Source: Aeromonas jandaei (GTDB taxonomy: Bacteria; Pseudomonadota; Gammaproteobacteria; Enterobacterales; Aeromonadaceae). Taken from it: DNA of 64,000 nucleotides. Under the pieces are notes generated by a model, which was not told the DNA's origin, did no database searches, and worked only from the letters and a program-made list of their open reading frames with translations. The stretch lies in the NCBI RefSeq assembly GCF_037890695.1, contig NZ_CP149571.1, positions 2,944,001 through 3,008,000 on the forward strand, read 5' to 3'. Of the stretch, positions 1 to 11,353 are shown piece by piece (within the stretch, counting starts at the first letter, position 1; the number at the start of each line of letters is the position of its first letter). The translations under genes were made by a program, and so were the position numbers.

Positions 1-9
1 TGATGGGTG

Positions 10-1695
10 CTAGAACCAGAAGCCGATGATAAAGGAGCCTGCCAGCGTCAGCATCACGTTGGCCACCGCATAGGTCCCTGCGTAGCCAAGCGCCGGAATG
101 GAGCTGTTGGCGGCCTCGTTGACCACATCCATGGCGGGGGCGCAGGTACGGGCACCTGTGATGGCGCCGAGCAGCAGTGCCGGGTTCATCTTCAATACCC
201 AGACCCCGAACAGGTAGCCGACCAGTACCGGCAGGGTGGTGACCAGCATACCGGAGAAGAGCACCACGGCACCCACTTCGCTCAGGTGGTCCAGAATGCC
301 GCCACCCGCCTTGAGACCGGTGCTCACCATAAAGACCGCCAGACCAAGATCCTTGGCCAGTCGCAGGGCGCCCGGGGGCACGTAGCCGACCGTCGGGTGG
401 TTGGCCCGCAGATACCCCATCAGAATGCCTGCCAGCAGCAGACCGACCGCGTTGCCGAGGCCAAATTCAATCTGGCCGAACACCAGTGAGACGGAACCGA
501 TCAGCAGCCCCAGCACGAAGAAGGTGGTGAAGGCCACCAGATCCGTGGTCTGGCTGTGGATACTGATAAAGCCGATCTTGTTGGCCAGCAGTTTGACCCG
601 CTGTTTTTCGCCGCTGATCTGCAGCACGTCGCCTTTTTGCAGCATGATGTTGCGATCGAACGGCATCTCGATTTGCGAGCGCACCACCCGGTTGAGGAAG
701 CATCCCTTCTCGGTCAGGTTGAGTTCCACCAGATGACGACCCACCACGGAGTCGTTCTTTACCACGATCTCTTCGGTGACGATCTGCAGGTCGAGCAGGT
801 TGCGATCAAACACCTCTTTACCGTTGCGGTAGTTGACGTCCAGCTTCTCGTGGCTCTCGGGATAGCCCACCAGCGCGATCTCGTCCCCTTCCTGAATGAC
901 GGCATCGCCATCGGGACTGGCGAGAATGCCGTTGCGGCGGATCCGCTCCACATAGCAGCCGGTGTGGGGGTAGATGCCGGTCTCGCGCAAGGTGCGGCCG
1001 CCAATCCAGGCTGCCAGTTCGGGGCCAACCCGATAGGCGCGGATGATGGGCAGGTAGGTCTTGCGACTGTCGCTGTCGGAGAGACCCCGCTCACGGGCAA
1101 TTTTTTGCGCCTCGGTGTTGAGATCGAGCCGTGCCAGCGACGGCAGGTAGCGCACGACCAGCATCAGGCCAACCAGGCCCACCAGATAGGTCAGGGCGTA
1201 GCCGATACCCATGTTGTCGAGCACCGCCTGCATATCGGTCTGATGGGGCAGGTTGAGCAGACCGCTACGCAGGGCATCCTGGGCACCGACCAGCGCAGGG
1301 GTCGAGGTGAGCGACCCCGCCAGAATGCCGGCCGCCATCCCGGGCCCCAGATTGAAGAACTTGGCCAGCCCTACCGTCAGGAAGAGGGCGGTCAGCAGGA
1401 TCACCAGAGTCAGGGTGATGTAGTGGATGCCATCGCGCAGGAAGACGCTGAAGAAGTGGGGCCCCGCTTCGATCCCCACGCAGAAGATGAAGAGCATGAA
1501 GCCGACGTTCTCGGTCGTGGCGGTGAACTCGAAGCCCATCTGGCCAAACAGCAGGGCGGTAAACAGCACACCTATGGTGTTGCCAATCTGAAAGTTGCCA
1601 ATCCGTACCTTGCCAAGCAGCAGGCCAAAAGCCAGCACCACGAAGAGCAGCAGGGAGTCGCTTTGATGTAGCAGTGTCACAAAGTCTATGGTCAT
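10..1695 (-). CDS. ybjL: YbjL-type putative transporter (AspT/AAE family)
   Basis: Polytopic inner-membrane protein of the aspartate:alanine exchanger family. Two hydrophobic membrane blocks (about residues 10-190 and 385-561) flank a soluble middle with two RCK_C/TrkA_C-like regions (about 210-370). I chose the ATG at 1695, giving 561 residues, the length of E. coli YbjL, over the longer frame that starts upstream. The stop is TAG at 10-12. The family is recognised from overall organisation and the repeated glycine-rich membrane motifs. The transported substrate is not known, and AspT exchange activity should not be assumed. Confidence 0.85.
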   Translation of the reverse strand: MTIDFVTLLHQSDSLLLFVVLAFGLLLGKVRIGNFQIGNTIGVLFTALLFGQMGFEFTATTENVGFMLFIFCVGIEAGPHFFSVFLRDGIHYITLTLVILLTALFLTVGLAKFFNLGPGMAAGILAGSLTSTPALVGAQDALRSGLLNLPHQTDMQAVLDNMGIGYALTYLVGLVGLMLVVRYLPSLARLDLNTEAQKIARERGLSDSDSRKTYLPIIRAYRVGPELAAWIGGRTLRETGIYPHTGCYVERIRRNGILASPDGDAVIQEGDEIALVGYPESHEKLDVNYRNGKEVFDRNLLDLQIVTEEIVVKNDSVVGRHLVELNLTEKGCFLNRVVRSQIEMPFDRNIMLQKGDVLQISGEKQRVKLLANKIGFISIHSQTTDLVAFTTFFVLGLLIGSVSLVFGQIEFGLGNAVGLLLAGILMGYLRANHPTVGYVPPGALRLAKDLGLAVFMVSTGLKAGGGILDHLSEVGAVVLFSGMLVTTLPVLVGYLFGVWVLKMNPALLLGAITGARTCAPAMDVVNEAANSSIPALGYAGTYAVANVMLTLAGSFIIGFWF

Positions 1696-2456
1696 GCCCG
1701 GAAAAACCGAGGAAAAAAGTGGGGCCGATATTGTGCCGGATCTATCCCCAATAAAGAAGCGCAAGGGGCCGATTAATCGAAAGGGATCTCGCACTATTTC
1801 GAGGCGATAGGGGGGCAAGGGGGAAAAAGAGGGAGCTTATTGCTGTGTCCCCCAGTGTCAATTAGTGAAAAATGCTGGTGGCCTGGCTTGGGGGATGGCA
1901 GAGGTAAAAACTTTAGATTCTGCTGCCACTACGCTTGATCGAGATCAGTTTCAGAAGATTCAACCAGCGGGATCAGAGGGGGGCTCGAGGTGAAACAGGG
2001 GATGATTTGCCCGTTCGCCCAGCCTGACTGGCCTGGCAAAAAGATATCTCGAGAAAGGTTCAAAAGACCCCTTTTGCGCCACTGACCAGAGATGCGTAAA
2101 AACAGCATAAAATCAGGTTTCGCGGCAAAACCGCTCCTGAAAAGCCGGGGTTGCCAGCTATCCCGCGTCCCGACAGGGATTGCGGCAGTTACCCACAGAA
2201 TCTGTGGATAACCCTGTTTATGAATCTTGTTCATCGGCCGGAAAGCCGCGTCACGACTGGGCTGCAAGTGCTGTTCAAAAAATACCGCAGAAAAAAACTT
2301 GCTATAAAAATCAAATAGTTAGATATGGCAGAAGAAAACTCTGCAAGGGGGAGCGCGGGAGGAAACGGGAAACGGATCCGCAAACGGGATCTTGTGCATT
2401 AAAAAAAGCTGGGGAGGGCACTAAAGTGGATAACTTGCACCGATATGGTGAGGAAT
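1696..2456. other. Intergenic region without a supported gene
   Basis: About 760 bases between ybjL and tRNA-Asn. Open frames here lack recognisable protein features and convincing ribosome sites. The notable content is a palindromic DnaA-box pair at 2189-2211, a further near-match (one mismatch) at 2425-2433, and an AT-rich stretch around 2280-2330. Confidence 0.6.
2189..2211. promoter_or_regulatory. Inverted pair of DnaA boxes
   Basis: A near-perfect palindrome holds TTACCCACA (one mismatch) at 2189-2197 facing TGTGGATAA at 2203-2211. The latter is a perfect complement of the DnaA box TTATCCACA. DnaA binding is inferred from the consensus only. Confidence 0.4.
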
Positions 2457-2532
2457 TGGCTCCCCCGACTGGACTTGAACCAGTGACATACGGATTAACA
2501 GTCCGCCGTTCTACCGACTGAACTACGGGGGA
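2457..2532 (-). tRNA. tRNA-Asn (GTT)
   Basis: On the minus strand a complete 76-nt cloverleaf runs from TCCCCCG at 2532 to an encoded CCA at 2457-2459. The acceptor stem pairs TCCCCCG with CGGGGGA. The anticodon loop reads CTGTTAA with anticodon GTT (asparagine), and the T-loop TTCAAGT is canonical. Confidence 0.97.
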
Positions 2533-2551
2533 ACATCAGGCAAGGAGGGGC

Positions 2552-2580
2552 ATCATACAGAAGGCGCCGGAGAGGGTCAA
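2552..2580 (-). promoter_or_regulatory. Sigma-70 promoter of tRNA-Asn
   Basis: Reading the minus strand, TTGACC (2580-2575) is followed by a 17-base spacer and TATGAT (2557-2552). A GC-rich discriminator GCCCCTCC follows, as is common for growth-rate-regulated tRNA promoters. The tRNA 5' end lies about 20 bases downstream of the -10. Confidence 0.75.
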
Positions 2581-2665
2581 GCCGTTCGCACCACCGCAAG
2601 CGAGTGTACCGCCGGGGAGCACTCGGTTACACTGCGCTACTTGCTGTTTTGTGTCGGGAGTCTTC

Positions 2666-4674
<2,009 letters not shown>

Positions 4675-4678
<4 letters not shown>

Positions 4679-4932
4679 GTACCAGACGCGGGTTGCTCTG
4701 GCAGCGAGTTCGCCGCCTCTATCAGGGCTTTCGCCATCCCGGTACCCCCTGGTGGGCCAAGGGGCTGGTGATTCTTATCCTGCTTTACGGCATCAGTCCG
4801 GTAGATCTGGTGCCGGACATGATCCCGCTTTTTGGCTGGCTCGACGATGCGACCCTGCTGCTTATTCTGCTGTGGGGTTGGGAGCGTTGCCTGCCGCCAC
4901 AGGTGCGCCACGAGCTGGAGGTAAAGCAGTAA
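4675..4932 (+). CDS. YkvA-like (DUF1232) small membrane protein
   Basis: 85 residues. A basic N-terminus is followed by the DUF1232 signature ([20 protein letters not shown], about residues 39-58) and a hydrophobic C-terminal helix. The family is widespread and of unknown function, probably anchored in the inner membrane. The ATG at 4675 overlaps the uvrB TGA (ATGA), so the gene is translationally coupled to uvrB. That arrangement need not imply a repair role. Confidence 0.85.
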
Positions 4933-5111
4933 GTCACACTCTCCGCCACCATTTTCCCGCTTGCTGGATAAGTCAGGACGAGCGGTACAGCAGGAAAAAC
5001 GGTTTCATTTGGCTGAGGGGTTAACGGGCTTAAAAAGAGGCTGGCCCAGCGATTGTGGGCCGACTGGCATTGGCGTAGACTCCACGCCGTTCACTTTACG
5101 AGTATGGAAAA

Positions 5112-5759
5112 ATGGATCTGATCCTCTTTGCAATCGACTTTATTCTGCACGTTGACGTGCACTTGAAAGAGCTGTTTGAAAACTACGGCATCTGGGTTTA
5201 CGCCATCCTGTTTCTCATCATCTTCTGCGAGACCGGACTGGTGGTGACCCCCTTCCTGCCTGGTGACTCTCTGCTGTTTGCCGCCGGTGCGCTCACCGTG
5301 GGCAGCGTGCTGGATGTCCATACCCTGGCGGCCGTGCTGATCATCGCGGCTGTGCTGGGCAACGTGGTCAACTACACCATAGGTCACTTCTTTGGCGAGC
5401 AGCTGTTCCGCAACCCGGATTCAAAAATCTTCCGCCGCGACTATCTGGAGAAGACCCACGCCTTCTATGCCAAACATGGTGGCAAGACCATCATCATTAC
5501 CCGCTTCCTGCCCATCGTACGTACCTTCGCCCCCTTCGTGGCCGGCATGGGGGCCATGACCTATCCGCGCTTCCTCGCCTTCAATCTGGTTGGTGGTCTG
5601 CTGTGGGTGCTGTCGTTCGTCTATGCGGGCCACTTCTTCGGCAATCTGCCGGTGGTGCGCCAGAACTTTACCCTGCTTATCTTCGGTATCATCGGCATCT
5701 CGCTGCTGCCAATGGTCATCGGGGCGATCAAGGCCAAGATGGGCGCCGCCAAGGCGTAA
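5112..5759 (+). CDS. DedA family membrane protein
   Basis: 215 residues with several membrane segments and the DedA/SNARE-associated hallmarks. These are [20 protein letters not shown] near residues 41-60 and the re-entrant motif around [18 protein letters not shown] near residues 133-150. DedA proteins such as E. coli YqjA and YghB are linked to envelope lipid homeostasis and proton-motive-force-dependent resistance, and several act as undecaprenyl-phosphate flippases. It most resembles the YqjA/YghB subgroup. It is a single gene with its own terminator just downstream. Confidence 0.88.
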   Translation: MDLILFAIDFILHVDVHLKELFENYGIWVYAILFLIIFCETGLVVTPFLPGDSLLFAAGALTVGSVLDVHTLAAVLIIAAVLGNVVNYTIGHFFGEQLFRNPDSKIFRRDYLEKTHAFYAKHGGKTIIITRFLPIVRTFAPFVAGMGAMTYPRFLAFNLVGGLLWVLSFVYAGHFFGNLPVVRQNFTLLIFGIIGISLLPMVIGAIKAKMGAAKA

Positions 5760-5783
5760 CCAGCGGTCAGAAAGCATGAGAAA

Positions 5784-5811
5784 GGGGGAGCCATTATGGC
5801 TCCCCCTTTTT
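5784..5811 (+). terminator. Terminator of the DedA gene
   Basis: Stem GGGGGAGCC/GGCTCCCCC around a short AT loop, followed by TTTTTG. Confidence 0.9.
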
Positions 5812-5842
5812 GTTGTTAACGATCTCTACGCCCATGCAAACG

Positions 5843-6364
5843 TCAGTTGCAGCAGCGTCCTTTCACCAGATTGCCGATGGCTACCACCACGAAGACCAGC
5901 AGGTAGGCGGCGAAGATGGCGACCAGCCACTGGGGCATGGAGAAGTCAAAGAAACGCCAGCTGATCTCGGCGCAATCGCCATCCGGGAAGAAGAGCCAGG
6001 GGATCCACTGATCGAGGGGGGCCCAGCTCGGGAAGTCGGCAAACGGGCTGCAGACGTTGAACGGGGAGGGGTTCATCTGATAGTCGACGTGCTTGAGGGC
6101 CAGCTGGAAGCCACGGAAGGCGCTGTATCCCCACAGCAGCATGGCGCTCCAGCGCAGATACCACTTCTGAGGAGCGATGAGACCAACAAGACCGGCCGTG
6201 AGCACACCCAGGGTGGCGAGCCGTTCGTAGACGCACATGACGCAGGGGTGAAGCCCGAGCACATGCTGGAAGAAGAGGGCACACAGCTCAAGGAACAGAG
6301 CGGAGGCAGCGAGTAGCCCCCACGCCAGTCGATTGGCTGCCAAACGGCGCAGAAACTCGATCAT
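5843..6364 (-). CDS. dsbB: Disulfide bond formation protein B
   Basis: Inner-membrane quinone reductase that reoxidises periplasmic DsbA. The 173-residue protein has four membrane helices. The first redox pair is in HPCVMCVYER (about residues 39-48). The second pair is in the second periplasmic loop, NVCSPF and DGDCAE (about 102 and 128). I chose the ATG at 6364 because it gives the E. coli length (176) and follows GAGAG; a longer frame extends into nhaB. It lies downstream of nhaB on the same strand, separated by a terminator-like hairpin. The dsbB-nhaB-fadR neighbourhood is conserved in enterobacteria and vibrios. Confidence 0.95.
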   Translation of the reverse strand: MIEFLRRLAANRLAWGLLAASALFLELCALFFQHVLGLHPCVMCVYERLATLGVLTAGLVGLIAPQKWYLRWSAMLLWGYSAFRGFQLALKHVDYQMNPSPFNVCSPFADFPSWAPLDQWIPWLFFPDGDCAEISWRFFDFSMPQWLVAIFAAYLLVFVVVAIGNLVKGRCCN

Positions 6365-6415
6365 CTGATTGATCTCTCGGAAAAAAATAGTGGCTGAATT
6401 AGAGCAGAGCGGACA

Positions 6416-6444
6416 GTAAAAGAAAAGGGTCCGCAGGGACCCTT
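6416..6444 (-). terminator. Terminator between nhaB and dsbB
   Basis: Minus-strand stem AAGGGTCC/GGACCCTT with a four-base loop, followed by TTTTCTTTT. It probably attenuates nhaB transcription before dsbB. Confidence 0.65.
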
Positions 6445-6464
6445 CTCGATTAGATACAACGAGT

Positions 6465-8045
6465 TCAGTGGAGTGCGGGCGCCACGGCGGCGGCACCCTC
6501 TGACAGCACCAGCCATCCCTGCTGATAGAACCACTGGGTGGCGGGGCCGAGCAGCAACTCGACCGCAAAGAAGCCGACCAGTCCCAGCACCAGGGTGTAG
6601 GGCAGCGCCATCCACACCATGCGGCCGTAGGAGAGACGAAGCAGCGGTGCCAGCGCCGAGGTCAGCATGAAAAGGAAGGCTGCCTGACCGTTGGGGGTGG
6701 CGACTGACGGCAGGTTGGTGCCGGTGTTGATGGCCACGGCCAGCAGATCGAACTGCTCGCGACTGATGGCGCCGTTGAGCAGGGCGGTTTTCACCTCGTT
6801 GATATAGACGGTGCCGACAAAGACGTTGTCACTGACCATGGAGAGCAGACCGTTTGCCATATAGAAGAGGGCCAGCTGCTGCTCGGGTTCGGCCGAGAGC
6901 ACCCACTGGATCACCGGCTTGAACAGCTGCTGATCGATGATCACCGCCACCACGCTGAAGAAGACCGCCAGCAGCGCGGTGAAGGGCAGTGCCTCTTCAA
7001 ACGCCTTGCCCAGTGCATGCTCTTCGGTGATGCCGGTGAGCGAGGTGGCCAGCACGATGACCGAAAGGCCGATGAGGCCTACCGCCGCCAGATGAAGGGC
7101 GAGACCGATGATGAGCCAGACGGCGATCAGCGCCTGGACAATCAGCTTGGCCTTGTCCTGCGGGCTGCGCTTCGCCTCTTCATAACGGTTGTACTCCTCC
7201 ATGATGGCGCGCACGTTGTCCGGCAGCAGGGTGCCGTAACCAAACCAGCGGAACCGCTCGACCACCACGCAGGTCAGCAGACCGCAGATAAAGACGGGGA
7301 GGGTGACGGGGGCCATGCGCACCGCAAACTCGCCAAAGTGCCAGCCAGCCTGCTCGCCAATGATGAGGTTCTGCGGTTCGCCCACCAGGGTACAGACGCC
7401 GCCAAGAGCGGTACCGATGGCGGCATGCATCATCAGGCTGCGTAAAAAGGCGCGGAAGTTGTCGAGATCCTGACGGTTGAGCTCGGGTACCTCCTGATCC
7501 TGGGTATGGTCGTGGGGATTGCCGAACTCCTTGCCGGAGGAGACCTTGTGGTAGATGGCGTAGAAGCCGGTCGCCACGCTGATCACCACCGCAATCACGG
7601 TCAGGGCGTCGAGAAACGCCGACAGGAAGGCGGAGACCAGACAGAAGGAGAGGGAGAGCAGGATCTTGGAGCGCACCCCGATCAGCAGCTTGGTAAAGAC
7701 GAAAAGCAACAACTGCTTCATGAAGTAGATGCCGGCAACCATAAAGACCAACAACAGCAGCACTTCGATATTGGCGACCAGCTCGTGTTTGACCTGTTCG
7801 GCAGAGGTCATGCCGATGAGCACCGCCTCGATGGCCAGCAGACCGCCGGGTTGCAGGGGGTAGCACTTGAGGGCCATGGCGAGAGTGAAGATAAATTCCA
7901 CCACCAGTAACCAGCCCGCGCTGAAGGGGTCGAGATAGAAGGCGATCGGATTGATCACCAGAAACAGCAGAATGGCGCTTTTATACCAGTGTGGGGCATT
8001 GCCGAGGAAGTTCTTGGCAAATGCCTGCCCGAGGCTTATTGGCAT
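6465..8045 (-). CDS. nhaB: Na+/H+ antiporter NhaB
   Basis: 526-residue inner-membrane sodium/proton antiporter that extrudes Na+ and helps pH homeostasis. It has about a dozen membrane segments and aligns throughout with E. coli NhaB. Recognisable stretches include [21 protein letters not shown] (about residues 143-163), [20 protein letters not shown] and [15 protein letters not shown]. It is divergent from fadR with a 334-base shared upstream region, as in E. coli, and is followed by dsbB. Confidence 0.97.
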   Translation of the reverse strand: MPISLGQAFAKNFLGNAPHWYKSAILLFLVINPIAFYLDPFSAGWLLVVEFIFTLAMALKCYPLQPGGLLAIEAVLIGMTSAEQVKHELVANIEVLLLLVFMVAGIYFMKQLLLFVFTKLLIGVRSKILLSLSFCLVSAFLSAFLDALTVIAVVISVATGFYAIYHKVSSGKEFGNPHDHTQDQEVPELNRQDLDNFRAFLRSLMMHAAIGTALGGVCTLVGEPQNLIIGEQAGWHFGEFAVRMAPVTLPVFICGLLTCVVVERFRWFGYGTLLPDNVRAIMEEYNRYEEAKRSPQDKAKLIVQALIAVWLIIGLALHLAAVGLIGLSVIVLATSLTGITEEHALGKAFEEALPFTALLAVFFSVVAVIIDQQLFKPVIQWVLSAEPEQQLALFYMANGLLSMVSDNVFVGTVYINEVKTALLNGAISREQFDLLAVAINTGTNLPSVATPNGQAAFLFMLTSALAPLLRLSYGRMVWMALPYTLVLGLVGFFAVELLLGPATQWFYQQGWLVLSEGAAAVAPALH

Positions 8046-8379
8046 GATGTTGGGTCTCTGGGTTGTTGTTGGGATCTTGCATCCATGCAGTCAATGATGG
8101 AGCGACCAGTACGTCCGGATGTTGACCTTTCACGAGTTAATGTCACGTGATTTTAATCAAAAAGCGGGCCGATTATAAATAAGAGCAGGCCGGAAGCGGT
8201 CTTGATGGTGGTTTAATAACCACACATTGAGCGGCTTCCCACTACAAGGGATGTGATTGAATACAAGTTATCAACAATATTTGTCCCGATGTGAGCAGAG
8301 GACTGACCTTCTGCTTGCCAGCCATCATCGCTTTGATATCATTCGTCAGCCTTTTTACGCATTACAACAGAGTCAATTC
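8046..8379. other. Divergent nhaB-fadR promoter region
   Basis: 334 bases between divergent starts, AT-rich around 8140-8280, so promoters for both genes are expected here. I could not place convincing -35/-10 pairs or a FadR operator. The fadR frame is open upstream to 8257, but that extension has no FadR homology. Confidence 0.5.
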
Positions 8380-9093
8380 ATGGTTATAAAAGCGCAGAGC
8401 CCAGCAGGGTTTGCCGAGGAATACATCATCGAGTCCATCTGGAACAATCGCTTTCCTCCCGGATCCATTCTGCCCGCCGAGCGTGAGTTGTCCGAGTTGA
8501 TCGGGGTGACGCGGACGACCTTGCGTGAAGTGCTGCAGCGACTGGCCCGTGATGGCTGGCTGACCATCCAGCATGGCAAACCGACCAAGGTGAACAACTT
8601 CTGGGAAACCTCGGGTCTCAATATTCTGGAGACGCTGGCTCGTCTCGATCAGGACAAGGTGCCGGATCTGATAGCCCAGTTGCTTTCTGCCCGTACCCAC
8701 ATCTGCACCATCTTTATTCGCGGGGCGATACGTCACAATCCGGAGCAGGCCGCCGAGATCCTGCGTGGTGCCGATGGGGTCGAGAACAACCCGCAAGCCT
8801 ATGCCGAGTTCGACTACCGGTTGCATCACCAGCTGGCATTTGCTTCCGGCAACCCGATCTACGCGCTGATCCTGAACGGTTTTAAAGGGTTGTATAGCCG
8901 GGTCGGTAGCTACTACTTCTCCGACAAGCAGGCCCGCGAGACCGCAGATGCCTACTACAAGACGCTGCTTGGTCTGGCCGAGACCAAAAACCATGAAGCC
9001 GTCTTTATGACAGTGCGTCAGTACGGTATCGAGTCAGGCAAACTCTGGACCCGCTTGCGTCAGGACATGCCCAACGATCTGTGTGACAACTGA
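8380..9093 (+). CDS. fadR: Fatty acid metabolism regulator FadR
   Basis: GntR-family regulator that represses fatty-acid degradation genes and activates unsaturated fatty-acid synthesis. Long-chain acyl-CoA releases it from DNA. The N-terminal winged helix (about residues 1-75) is almost identical to E. coli FadR, including [20 protein letters not shown] and the wing [20 protein letters not shown]. The C-terminal acyl-CoA-binding helical domain follows. I start at MVIKAQSP (8380), which matches E. coli and gives 237 residues versus 239. Confidence 0.97.
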   Translation: MVIKAQSPAGFAEEYIIESIWNNRFPPGSILPAERELSELIGVTRTTLREVLQRLARDGWLTIQHGKPTKVNNFWETSGLNILETLARLDQDKVPDLIAQLLSARTHICTIFIRGAIRHNPEQAAEILRGADGVENNPQAYAEFDYRLHHQLAFASGNPIYALILNGFKGLYSRVGSYYFSDKQARETADAYYKTLLGLAETKNHEAVFMTVRQYGIESGKLWTRLRQDMPNDLCDN

Positions 9094-9110
9094 TCGTCAG
9101 CCGGACACTC

Positions 9111-9138
9111 AAAAACGCGCCACCGGGCGCGTTTTTTT
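9111..9138 (+). terminator. Terminator of fadR
   Basis: Stem AAAACGCGCC/GGCGCGTTTT with a four-base loop, running into a seven-T tract. Confidence 0.9.
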
Positions 9139-9396
9139 ATGCCATTGAGTCACGCCGCCAGCCGTTTTATGTCACAAGGCACACAGGGTGAGGGCTGGTC
9201 TGGCCCGATAATGGCCATCTAATCGCTTGATCTGGATGGATATTTGGCCGAAAAAGTTGATCCAGCTCAAATGCACCCTGCATTTATTACTTTGGTGGCA
9301 TTGGACTCATACTCACATTGAGGTCAAATGGCCTCACGAGAGCGGAGCCTACATCCGCCAAAAGGAACACACCTTTCACTGGATGAAGGACACACA

Positions 9397-9537
9397 ATGA
9401 GTCTTCTTGAACACACCATCTGGACTGTGCTGGGATACGGGGCCATGCCCTTTATCTTTCTGAGCGGATTCGTAGCCGTGGCAGTCACCTGCTGTGCGCT
9501 GCTCAATGCGTTCGGAGTCCAGTCCGCCGAGAAGTGA
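9397..9537 (+). CDS. TIGR02808-like single-pass small membrane protein
   Basis: 46 residues, mostly one hydrophobic segment (about residues 9-36), starting MSLLEHTIWTVLGYGAMPF. It resembles the TIGR02808 family of roughly 45-residue proteins. From memory, these sit near periplasmic nitrate reductase genes in vibrios but away from them in Aeromonas hydrophila. The start at 9397 follows AAGGA by six bases, and a strong terminator lies just downstream, so it appears to be a monocistronic expressed gene. Its function is unknown, and no nap genes are in this window. Confidence 0.75.
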   Translation: MSLLEHTIWTVLGYGAMPFIFLSGFVAVAVTCCALLNAFGVQSAEK

Positions 9538-9555
9538 GTCGCTTCTTGATACCGC

Positions 9556-9589
9556 CAAATGCCAGTCTTCGGACTGGCATTTGTTTTTT
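9556..9589 (+). terminator. Terminator with UUCG tetraloop
   Basis: A twelve-base-pair stem CAAATGCCAGTC/GACTGGCATTTG is closed by TTCG and followed by TTTTTT. Confidence 0.95.
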
Positions 9590-9712
9590 CTGTCTTTTAA
9601 GGCACTTAAATCCAGGCCTGAGGGCAGAAAGGTTCGAACCTGCCACTGATTTTGATTACACTGACGGCCATATTTTCTACCCCCACTTGTCACAGGGTAT
9701 TCAAGGTTTTCT

Positions 9713-10270
9713 ATGGCTCTCAAGGCAACCGTATTCAAGGCCCAGATCAGCTTGTCTGATATGGATCGCAACCTCTATCAGGATTTCTCCCTCACGCTGG
9801 CGCGCCACCCCTCTGAAACCGACGAACGAATGATGATCCGGTTGGCGGCCTTTGCCTGGCACGCCGCCGAGCGGCTGGAGTTCACCAAGGGACTCAGCGC
9901 CGATGACGAGCCCGAGCTCTGGCGCAAGAACTACTCGGACGAGATCGAGCTCTGGATTGAGCTGGGTCAGCCCGACGAGAAGCGGCTGAAAAAGGCCTGC
10001 AACCGCGCCCGCGAAGTGGTGCTCTATCTCTATGGCGGCCGCGGCACCAGCGTCTGGTGGAAGCAGAATCAGGGCAAACTTGGCCTGCACGACAACCTCA
10101 GCATCATCGAGCTCTCCGAGAGCCAGACCTTGCCGCTCACCGAGATGGTGGAGCGCACCATGCAGCTCACCTGCACCATCTCGGAAGGACAGCTCTGGAT
10201 CAGTAACGGCAGCAAAGAGGTAACCCTCGATCCGCAGCTGTTGATGGGCAAGCCTGCCCGAGAACTGTAA
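9713..10270 (+). CDS. yaeQ: YaeQ family protein
   Basis: 185 residues, collinear with E. coli YaeQ (181). The N-terminus MALKATVFKAQISLSDMDRN and the block LARHPSETDERMMIRLAAF (about residues 29-47) are diagnostic, followed by DDEPELW and WIELGQPDEKRLKKAC. YaeQ has a PD-(D/E)XK nuclease-like fold, but its cellular role is not established. The next gene (AEC transporter) starts 12 bases downstream, so the two may be cotranscribed. Confidence 0.93.
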   Translation: MALKATVFKAQISLSDMDRNLYQDFSLTLARHPSETDERMMIRLAAFAWHAAERLEFTKGLSADDEPELWRKNYSDEIELWIELGQPDEKRLKKACNRAREVVLYLYGGRGTSVWWKQNQGKLGLHDNLSIIELSESQTLPLTEMVERTMQLTCTISEGQLWISNGSKEVTLDPQLLMGKPAREL

Positions 10271-10282
10271 CGGGATCTCCCT

Positions 10283-11167
10283 GTGCTCGGCGCCCTGCTC
10301 AATATCGTCATCCCCGTGTTTGCTGTGGTCGGGCTTGGCGCTCTTTATGGCCGATTGCGGCCAGAGGCGGCGCTCGGTTATGTCAATCGTGCCAATATCG
10401 AGCTGTTTACCCCGGCGCTGGTTTTCTCCGCCCTGGTCAAGTATCCGCTGGCGCTGGGGGAGCATCTGCCGCTCATCGCGGCCGGCGCGCTGGTGATCCT
10501 GCTGCCCGGTCTGCTGCTCACGCTACTCAGGCTCAAGGGGATTGAACGGGCGGCGCTCATTTTGCCCGCTATGTTCCGCAATACCGGCAACCTCGGCATT
10601 CCCCTGATGGTGCTGGCCTTTGGCGAGCAGCAACTGGGGGCCATCGTTATCCTCTTTGTGCTCTCCAACCTGCTGCACTTCTCGGTCGGCATGTTTATCC
10701 TCTCGGCCAACACCTCCCGCTGGCTCTGGCTGCGCAGCCCTGTGCTCTGGGCCGCGCTGGCCGGATTGCTGGTGGCCAATCTGCATATTGCGCTGCCGGA
10801 ATATGTGGTGACCACCGCCTCGCTGGTCGGGCAGATCTCGGTGCCGCTGATGCTTTTTGCGCTGGGCATAAGATTGACGGAAGGGGAGCTGGATCATCTG
10901 GGGCTGGCGCTCAAATGCAACCTGCTCTATTTGCTGGCGGGCGGTCTGTCTCTGCTGCTCGCGATATGGTTGTTGCCTCTCAAGGGGGAGTGGATCCCGC
11001 TCCTGATGTTGTCGGTCTCTCTGCCACCTGCGGTGCTTAATTACATGCTTTGCGAGCAGTACCACTGCCAGCCGGAGAAGGTGGCCAGTATCGTGCTCGG
11101 CGGCAATGCTCTCTCGGTGGTGGTGATCCCGCTGTCAGTGTGGCTGGCGCTGCACCTGCCGACCTGA
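10283..11167 (+). CDS. AEC family transporter (auxin efflux carrier-like)
   Basis: 294 residues with about ten hydrophobic segments arranged as two five-helix halves, typical of the AEC/membrane transport protein family. Conserved glycines and Asn-Pro-type residues lie in FRNTGNLGIPLMVLAFGE (about residues 99-116) and SLPPAVLNYMLCEQY. Family members export or exchange malate, malonate or other organic acids; the substrate cannot be told from sequence. The start is GTG at 10283, twelve bases after the yaeQ stop. The C-terminus is followed by an AT-rich stretch before the sigma-54 regulator gene. Confidence 0.85.
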   Translation: MLGALLNIVIPVFAVVGLGALYGRLRPEAALGYVNRANIELFTPALVFSALVKYPLALGEHLPLIAAGALVILLPGLLLTLLRLKGIERAALILPAMFRNTGNLGIPLMVLAFGEQQLGAIVILFVLSNLLHFSVGMFILSANTSRWLWLRSPVLWAALAGLLVANLHIALPEYVVTTASLVGQISVPLMLFALGIRLTEGELDHLGLALKCNLLYLLAGGLSLLLAIWLLPLKGEWIPLLMLSVSLPPAVLNYMLCEQYHCQPEKVASIVLGGNALSVVVIPLSVWLALHLPT

Positions 11168-11353
11168 TCTTGCTCACATCTTCTATATTTTTGTTTTTGT
11201 TGGTTTTTATCTTCATCTTTGTGCTCATTTTCCCCGTCATTCATTTTCCCTTTTCGTGATCCCCCCCGAAGTTGTGCTGACGGATATCCCTTAGTATCTG
11301 GCCAGCATGGCTCCCTTTAGAGGGAGAACAACAAGAACAAAAAGGAATGATGG

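Noticed and set aside
1929..2267. 112-codon minus-strand ORF upstream of ybjL
   Set aside because: No homology, no ribosome site, and it overlaps the DnaA-box palindrome. Composition does not look coding.
2533..2665. LexA (SOS) box upstream of uvrB
   Set aside because: No CTGT-N8-ACAG match was found. The nearest CTGTTTTGTGTC lacks the second half-site.
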